Notes under the pieces: generated by a model
Databases searched by the model: none
Told to the model about the DNA's origin: nothing
What the model saw: only the letters and a program-made list of their open reading frames with translations
DNA from: Micromonospora thermarum
Lineage (GTDB): Bacteria; Actinomycetota; Actinomycetes; Mycobacteriales; Micromonosporaceae
Assembly (NCBI RefSeq): GCF_012034245.1
Contig: NZ_JAATEO010000018.1
Span: forward strand, 62,001 to 126,000
Direction: 5' to 3'
Length of the DNA: 64,000 nucleotides
Shown: one piece after another, positions 59,114 through 64,000 of the stretch
How the letters are laid out: each line of letters begins with the position of its first letter
How positions within the stretch are numbered: the stretch's first letter is position 1
Program-made: the position numbers and the translations under genes

Positions 59114-61249
59114 GTGTCCGAGGATGTCATCGGCCAGCAGGCCAGTCCGGCGCAGGAGGCGGCGGCCGGCGCCGAGCCGACCCCGGAGGCGCGGGATCGG
59201 CACGCGACGCTCAGCCGTGAGCTGACCGAACATCAGTACCGCTACTACGTGCTCGACGCGCCGACGATCTCCGACGCGGAGTTCGACCGGCAGCTGCGGG
59301 AGCTGGAGGCGCTGGAGGCGGAGTTCCCGGCCCTGCGCACGCCGGATTCGCCGACCCAGCGGGTGGGCGGCACCTTTTCCACCGACTTCACCCCGGTGGC
59401 GCACGCCGAGCGGATGATGTCGCTCGACAACGCCTTCAGCGACGAGGAGCTGGCGGTCTGGGCCGAGCGGGTCGAACGCGACGCCGGCGGCCCGGTTCCC
59501 TACCTGTGCGAGCTGAAGGTGGACGGGCTCGCGATCAACCTGACCTACGAGAAGGGTCGGCTGGTGCGGGCGGCCACCCGGGGTGACGGCCGCACGGGCG
59601 AGGACGTCACGGCCAACGTGCGCAGCATCCGAGACGTGCCGGGTGAGCTGACGCCGTCGGCCGAGTTCCCGAAGGTGCCCGACCTGATCGAGGTCCGGGG
59701 CGAGGTCTACTTCCCGGTGGCCGGGTTCGCGGACCTCAACGCCGGCCTGGTCGAGCAGGGCAAGGCGCCGTTCGCCAACCCGCGCAACGCGGCGGCCGGC
59801 AGCCTCCGGCAGAAGGACCCCCGGGTCACCGCGTCCCGCCCGCTGCGCCTGGTCGTGCACGGCATCGGCGCCCGCCGCGGCTTCCAGCCGGCCTCCCAGT
59901 CCGAGTCGTACGCGGCGCTCAAGGCCTGGGGCCTGCCGACCAGCGACCGGTGGCGGGTCGTGCCCGACCTGGCCGGCGTCGCGGAGTTCATCGCCTACTA
60001 CGCCGAGCACCGGCACGACGTCGAGCACGAGATCGACGGTGTGGTCGTCAAGGTCGACCCGGTCTCCATCCAGGGCCGGCTCGGCTCGACCAGCCGGGCC
60101 CCGCGCTGGGCGATCGCCTTCAAGTACCCGCCGGAGGAGGTCAACACCAAGCTGCTCGACATCGACGTGAACGTCGGGCGCACCGGCCGCGTCACCCCGT
60201 TCGCGGTCCTGGAGCCGGTCCGGGTGGCCGGGTCGACCGTCGCGCTGGCCACCCTGCACAACGCCCGCGAGGTCGAGCGCAAGGGCGTGCTGATCGGCGA
60301 CACGGTGGTGATCCGCAAGGCCGGCGACGTCATCCCCGAGGTGCTGGGCCCGGTGGTCGACCTGCGTCCGGCGGACGCCCGGCCGTTCGTCATGCCCACC
60401 ACCTGCCCGGCCTGCGGCACCCCGCTCGCCCCGTCGAAGGAGGGCGACGTCGACATCCGCTGCCCGAACACGCGCAGCTGCCCGGCGCAGCTCCGTGAGC
60501 GGGTCTTCCACCTCGCCGGGCGGGGTGCCTTCGACATCGAGGTCCTCGGCTACAAGGGCGCCGCCGCGCTGCTCGACGCGCAGATCATCACGGACGAGGG
60601 CGACCTGTTCGCCCTCGACGCCGAGCAGCTCGCCCGGTCGCCGTTCTTCGTCAACAAGGACGGCAGCCTCGGCAGCAACGCCGTGAAGCTGCTGGACAAC
60701 CTGGCCGTGGCCAAGGAGCGCGACCTGTGGCGGGTGCTGGTGGCGCTCTCCATCCGGCACGTCGGTCCGACCGCCGCGCAGGCGCTCGCCCGGCACTTCC
60801 GGTCGATCGAGGCGATCGACAAGGCCAGCGAGGAGGAGCTGTCCTCCGTCGACGGTGTCGGCCCGACCATCGCCGCGAGCATCCGGGAGTGGTTCGCCGT
60901 CGACTGGCACCGCGAGGTGGTGCGGAAGTGGGCCGAGGCCGGCGTCCGGATGGCGGAGGAGGCGGTCGACGAGGGGCCGCGCCCCCTGGAGGGCGTGACC
61001 GTGGTGGTGACCGGCACGCTCGCCGGTTTCTCACGCGACCAGGCGGCCGAGGCGATCCAGTCCCGGGGCGGCAAGGTCAGCGGGTCGGTCTCCAAGAAGA
61101 CCGGGTTCGTGGTGGTCGGCGACAACCCGGGCTCCAAGGCCGACAAGGCCGCGAGCCTCAAGGTGCCGATGCTCGACGAGGAGGGCTTCCGCGTCCTGCT
61201 CGACTCCGGTCCGGGCGCCGCCCAGAAGGTCGCCCGTATCGAGGGCTGA
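59114..61249 (+). CDS. ligA: NAD+-dependent DNA ligase
   Basis: This 711-residue protein starts at GTG 59114 with GGGAGGT upstream; the frame is open far back without coding character. The adenylated Lys is at 135 in CELKVDGLAINL. Other parts are HQYRYYVLDAPTISDAEFD in domain Ia, TRAPRWAIAFKYPPEEV-like SRAPRWAIAFKYPPEE, the zinc finger (CPACGTPLAPSKEGDVDIRC, then PNTRSC), helix-hairpin-helix repeats and a C-terminal BRCT domain (GVTVVVTGTLAGFSRDQAAE). It seals nicks in replication and repair. Confidence 0.96.
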   Translation: MSEDVIGQQASPAQEAAAGAEPTPEARDRHATLSRELTEHQYRYYVLDAPTISDAEFDRQLRELEALEAEFPALRTPDSPTQRVGGTFSTDFTPVAHAERMMSLDNAFSDEELAVWAERVERDAGGPVPYLCELKVDGLAINLTYEKGRLVRAATRGDGRTGEDVTANVRSIRDVPGELTPSAEFPKVPDLIEVRGEVYFPVAGFADLNAGLVEQGKAPFANPRNAAAGSLRQKDPRVTASRPLRLVVHGIGARRGFQPASQSESYAALKAWGLPTSDRWRVVPDLAGVAEFIAYYAEHRHDVEHEIDGVVVKVDPVSIQGRLGSTSRAPRWAIAFKYPPEEVNTKLLDIDVNVGRTGRVTPFAVLEPVRVAGSTVALATLHNAREVERKGVLIGDTVVIRKAGDVIPEVLGPVVDLRPADARPFVMPTTCPACGTPLAPSKEGDVDIRCPNTRSCPAQLRERVFHLAGRGAFDIEVLGYKGAAALLDAQIITDEGDLFALDAEQLARSPFFVNKDGSLGSNAVKLLDNLAVAKERDLWRVLVALSIRHVGPTAAQALARHFRSIEAIDKASEEELSSVDGVGPTIAASIREWFAVDWHREVVRKWAEAGVRMAEEAVDEGPRPLEGVTVVVTGTLAGFSRDQAAEAIQSRGGKVSGSVSKKTGFVVVGDNPGSKADKAASLKVPMLDEEGFRVLLDSGPGAAQKVARIEG

Positions 61250-61391
61250 GTGGGGATCTTGCGCGCGTATACCAACTTAATTACGACTACGACCGATTCG
61301 TGACTGTCGTAGGGGGAAACCCGGCACCTGGGGCGTTTCATTGGGGCACGGCGTACGGACGGGTACGCCGTTCGTGATCGCCGGAGGTGTG

Positions 61392-64000
61392 ATGGAGACC
61401 GCCGACCCGCGCAACTCCGTCCCACCAGGACGGGTGGCGCCGTTCTCCGCCTTCGTGGCCGCGGTCATCGCCGTGGCCACGCTGCTCTCGGCCGCTCCTC
61501 TGCTGGCGTTCGCCGACCAGGTGTCCCGGTTGCCCGCCGCGTTCTGGACCATGGCCGTGCTGGCCGTCGCCTGCGACGCCCGTCCGTTCGTCCCGCCCGG
61601 GCGGCGCCAGTCGTCGGCGGTGTTCCCCTCGACGTGCTTCACCTTCGCGATCCTGCTCGGCTGGGGGCTGGGCCCCGCGGTCGCCGTGCAGGCGGTGGCC
61701 GTGGTCGTGTCGGGAGCCCGGATGGGGTACGCCCCCTGGCGGACCGCCTTCAACGCCGGGCAGTACGCCTGCGCGCTCGGTGCCGCGTACGCCGTCACCC
61801 GCCTCGGTCCCGGCGATCTGTTCGACGGCGGCCGGCTGCGGGGCGCCGACGTGGCGGTGGTGGGCGCGGCCATGCTCGCCTGGTTCGCCGTCAACTACGG
61901 CCTGGTCAGCTCGGCGGTCTGGCTGCGCTTCGGGGAGCGCTGGATGCCCGGCCTGCGGCAGGGTCTGGGGTTCGAGCTGCTGTCCACCGGCTCGCTGCTG
62001 CTGCTCGCCCCGGTGCTGGTGACCGCCGCCCGGGCCAGCGCGGCGCTGATCCCGCTGGTGCTCGTGCCGCTGTTCGCCGTCTACCGGATGGCCCGGCTCA
62101 GCGTGGAGCAGCAGCAACTCGCCTCGCTCGACCCGCTCACCGGGCTGCCCAACCGCAAGGCGCTGCTCGCCGAGGTCGGCGAGCAGTTGCACCTGCACGC
62201 GGAGCGGGCGGCGCGCGGTGAGCCGTACGCCCGGCTGGCGCTGCTGCTGATCGACCTGGACCGGTTCAAGCACGTCAACGACGCGCTCGGGCACGCGGTG
62301 GGTGACCGCCTGCTGGTCGAGGTGAGCGCCCGGCTCACCGAGGTCGTCGGGCGGGACATGGTCGCGCGGCTCGGCGGGGACGAGTTCGCCATCGTCATGA
62401 CGGGGCTGACCGACGCCGGCGAGGCGCGCGAGCTGGCCGACCGGGTGGTCGCGGCGCTGGCCGAGCCCGTGCCGCTGGACGGGCTGCCGCTGGACGTCGG
62501 CGGGTCGATCGGCGTCGCGCTCTTCCCCGACCACGGGGAGGACTTCGCCACCCTCATGCGCCACGCCGACGTGGCGATGTACGACGCGAAGCACCGCAAC
62601 GACACGGTCGCCGTGTACGCGGCCGAGTCCGACCACAACTCCGCCGAGCGGCTCGGGCTCCTGGCCGACCTGCGCCGGGTCCTGGAATCCGGAACGTCGG
62701 CCACCGACACCCCGACGGGCGACCGGGCGATGCCCGGCCCGTCGACCGCCGAGGGCGCAACGGCCGGCCCGTCGGCCGCCGAGGGCGCAACGGCCGGCCC
62801 GTCGACCGCCGAGGGCGCGGCGGGCGGCACGCCGGCCGGCGACGCGGAGGGCGCCGAGGGCGCGGCGGGCGGCGCGCGCCTCGACGCCGGCCGGGCGGGA
62901 GCGGAGGTCGGTGACCCCGACGCCGGACCGGCGGAAGCGGAGAGCGTGGGCGCGGGGGCCAACGGCCGGAACGGAGACGTGACCCAGCCGGTGCTCGCCC
63001 CCGGCGGGCCCGCGCTCGCGGCGGTCCCGGCCACCGCGCGGGGCGGGGACGGCGCCGCGCTCCCGGCCCGGGACGACGGATCCCGTACCGGCCGCTGGCG
63101 GCTGCGTGGCCGGCGGCAGCGCGCCGACCTGGCCCACACCGACGAGCTGATCCAGCAGATCGTCACCGCCGCCGACCCGATCCGTCGCCGGGCCGCGCAC
63201 GCGGCCGAAGCCGCCGCACACCCGACGGGCGCCTCCACCCAGCCGACCGGAGCCGCGTCGACCGCCGCCGACCGGACCGAGCCCGCGCGGCGCGACGACC
63301 GCGCCCGTGGGGGACGGAACGGATCGCGGGGCCGGGGCGGCGGCGACCGCCCCGACGGGACCCCGCACCGCCGGGACCACAGCGCGGCCGACCGGCGCTC
63401 CGGCGAGCCGGCCGCCGACGCCGGTGAGATCACGATGTACTACCAACCGCAGATCGCGATCGCCACCGGGGAGGTGGTCGGTGTCGAGGCGCTGCTGCGC
63501 TGGCGGCACCCGCGGCGGGGAATGGTCGACCCGGAGGAGCTGATCCGGGTGGCGGAACAGAGCGCCGTGATGCGCCTGCTCACCTTCCGCGTGGTCGACG
63601 ACGTGGTGGAGCAGGTGGCGAAGTGGTCGGCCGCCGGCCTCGGGCTGCGGGCCTCGCTCAACGTCAGCGTGCGGGACCTCCACACCGGCGAGATCGCCGA
63701 CCGGATCGCCGACCGGCTGACCCGGTACGGCGTACCGCCGCAGCGCCTCCAGCTGGAGATCACCGAGGGGGCGCTGATGGCCGACCCGCGCCGAGTGCTG
63801 GCCACCATCTCCCGGCTGCACCGCCTCGGGGTGGGCATCGCGCTGGACGACTTCGGCACCGGGTACTCGTCGTTGCAGCACCTGCGCCGGCTGCCGCTGT
63901 CCGAGGTGAAGGTGGACCGCTCCTTCGTGCTGGGCATGGCGCAGGACGCCGACGACGCGGCGATCGTCACGTCGATGATCGAGCTGGCGGGCGCGCTCGG
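61392..64000 (+). CDS. GGDEF-EAL cyclic-di-GMP protein with membrane sensor (runs off the window)
   Basis: ATG 61392 (METADPRNSVPPGRVA) follows GGAGGTGTG closely and 869 codons remain open to the last base. About eight hydrophobic segments fill residues 20-235, a MASE-like sensor. GGDEF starts at SLDPLTGLPNRKALL and has an intact active site, ARLGGDEFAIV, so cyclase activity is possible. A linker of about 240 residues with tandem repeats separates it from EAL (VVGVEALLRWRHP, then LQLEITEGALM and ALDDFGTGYSSL). The EAL metal ligands seen so far are present. The C-terminus is missing. Confidence 0.9.
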   Translation, partial: METADPRNSVPPGRVAPFSAFVAAVIAVATLLSAAPLLAFADQVSRLPAAFWTMAVLAVACDARPFVPPGRRQSSAVFPSTCFTFAILLGWGLGPAVAVQAVAVVVSGARMGYAPWRTAFNAGQYACALGAAYAVTRLGPGDLFDGGRLRGADVAVVGAAMLAWFAVNYGLVSSAVWLRFGERWMPGLRQGLGFELLSTGSLLLLAPVLVTAARASAALIPLVLVPLFAVYRMARLSVEQQQLASLDPLTGLPNRKALLAEVGEQLHLHAERAARGEPYARLALLLIDLDRFKHVNDALGHAVGDRLLVEVSARLTEVVGRDMVARLGGDEFAIVMTGLTDAGEARELADRVVAALAEPVPLDGLPLDVGGSIGVALFPDHGEDFATLMRHADVAMYDAKHRNDTVAVYAAESDHNSAERLGLLADLRRVLESGTSATDTPTGDRAMPGPSTAEGATAGPSAAEGATAGPSTAEGAAGGTPAGDAEGAEGAAGGARLDAGRAGAEVGDPDAGPAEAESVGAGANGRNGDVTQPVLAPGGPALAAVPATARGGDGAALPARDDGSRTGRWRLRGRRQRADLAHTDELIQQIVTAADPIRRRAAHAAEAAAHPTGASTQPTGAASTAADRTEPARRDDRARGGRNGSRGRGGGDRPDGTPHRRDHSAADRRSGEPAADAGEITMYYQPQIAIATGEVVGVEALLRWRHPRRGMVDPEELIRVAEQSAVMRLLTFRVVDDVVEQVAKWSAAGLGLRASLNVSVRDLHTGEIADRIADRLTRYGVPPQRLQLEITEGALMADPRRVLATISRLHRLGVGIALDDFGTGYSSLQHLRRLPLSEVKVDRSFVLGMAQDADDAAIVTSMIELAGAL
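62736..62825 (+). repeat. Three 30 bp tandem repeats in the GGDEF-EAL linker
   Basis: The units at 62736-62765, 62766-62795 and 62796-62825 (the last imperfect) encode GPSTAEGATA, GPSAAEGATA and GPSTAEGAAG. They form part of an Ala/Gly/Pro-rich flexible linker and are prone to copy-number change. Confidence 0.75.

Noticed and set aside
58628..60910. A 760-codon frame antisense to ligA
   Set aside because: Third-position GC shadow; ligA on the other strand is certain.
61338..63881. An 847-codon frame antisense to the GGDEF-EAL gene
   Set aside because: No domains, and the plus strand contains intact GGDEF and EAL motifs.

Overview
The window is high-GC actinobacterial chromosome. It has frequent GTG starts, GGAGG-type ribosome sites and many 1-11 nt coupled gene overlaps. 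The gene set (EtfBA, cysteine desulfurase, MnmA, B12-independent methionine-synthase-like protein, NAD+-dependent DNA ligase, two DUF6232-type proteins, GGDEF-EAL protein) and two intergenic inverted-repeat types suggest Micromonospora or a close relative. That placement is inference, because no rRNA or tRNA gene is present.

Left accessory region (1-8422). The window opens at the end of a radical SAM/SPASM maturase, coupled to a 60-residue precursor peptide with repeated FDN/WDN/FDS tripeptides (a cyclophane or triceptide RiPP of AmcA type) and a pentapeptide-repeat protein. A 189-codon P-loop kinase gene follows, split by a 6.7 kb Tn554-like element. The element carries two tyrosine recombinases and a TnpC-like protein; the second recombinase has one in-frame amber codon. 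Its cargo is two tandem paralogues of unknown function plus remnants of an ISAs1 transposase and a PIN-domain gene. Joining the kinase halves at a shared GAGC restores one reading frame.

Conflict/signalling island (8504-26841). A four-gene operon encodes a 60-residue peptide, a 2-oxoglutarate/Fe oxygenase, an HExxH protein and a STAND-TPR ATPase. Divergent from it is a TIR-STAND-TPR protein. A second TIR-STAND-TPR gene meets that one tail to tail and is coupled to a TetR-like/TPR fusion. Opposite the fusion is a six-gene envelope operon: OmpA-type lipoprotein, four-helix membrane protein, anchored VWA protein, a protein of unknown function, M48-like protease and a sensor-like domain. The composition resembles FxSxx-COOH peptide systems (peptide, HExxH enzyme, TIR, TPR-STAND), but the radical SAM enzyme is replaced by an oxygenase and the peptide lacks the FxSxx end. 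This is the best candidate for an undescribed system.

Middle region (26842-50387). This holds gene remnants, a DUF72 protein, a Clp-N/HTH protein behind twin palindromes, a two-component system, acetyltransferases, a STAS/PP2C pair, a divergent NagZ-type glycosidase and ROK regulator, ABC transporter genes, ribokinase, DUF6232 paralogues, an enoyl-CoA hydratase, a ThDP enzyme and DUF202 proteins. Several genes have visible deletions: a GlxA-type AraC regulator, a SnoaL-like gene and probably a rhodanese.

Right region (50564-64000) is core-like: etfBA with a strong terminator, a decayed RskA-like gene, cysteine desulfurase, mnmA, a MetE-like gene, a 161 bp MITE-like repeat at that gene's stop codon, a VOC protein, an ADP-ribosylglycohydrolase, a membrane-anchored PemK/MazF-like protein, ligA, and a GGDEF-EAL protein that runs off the end. 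I saw no CRISPR array, tRNA or rRNA.
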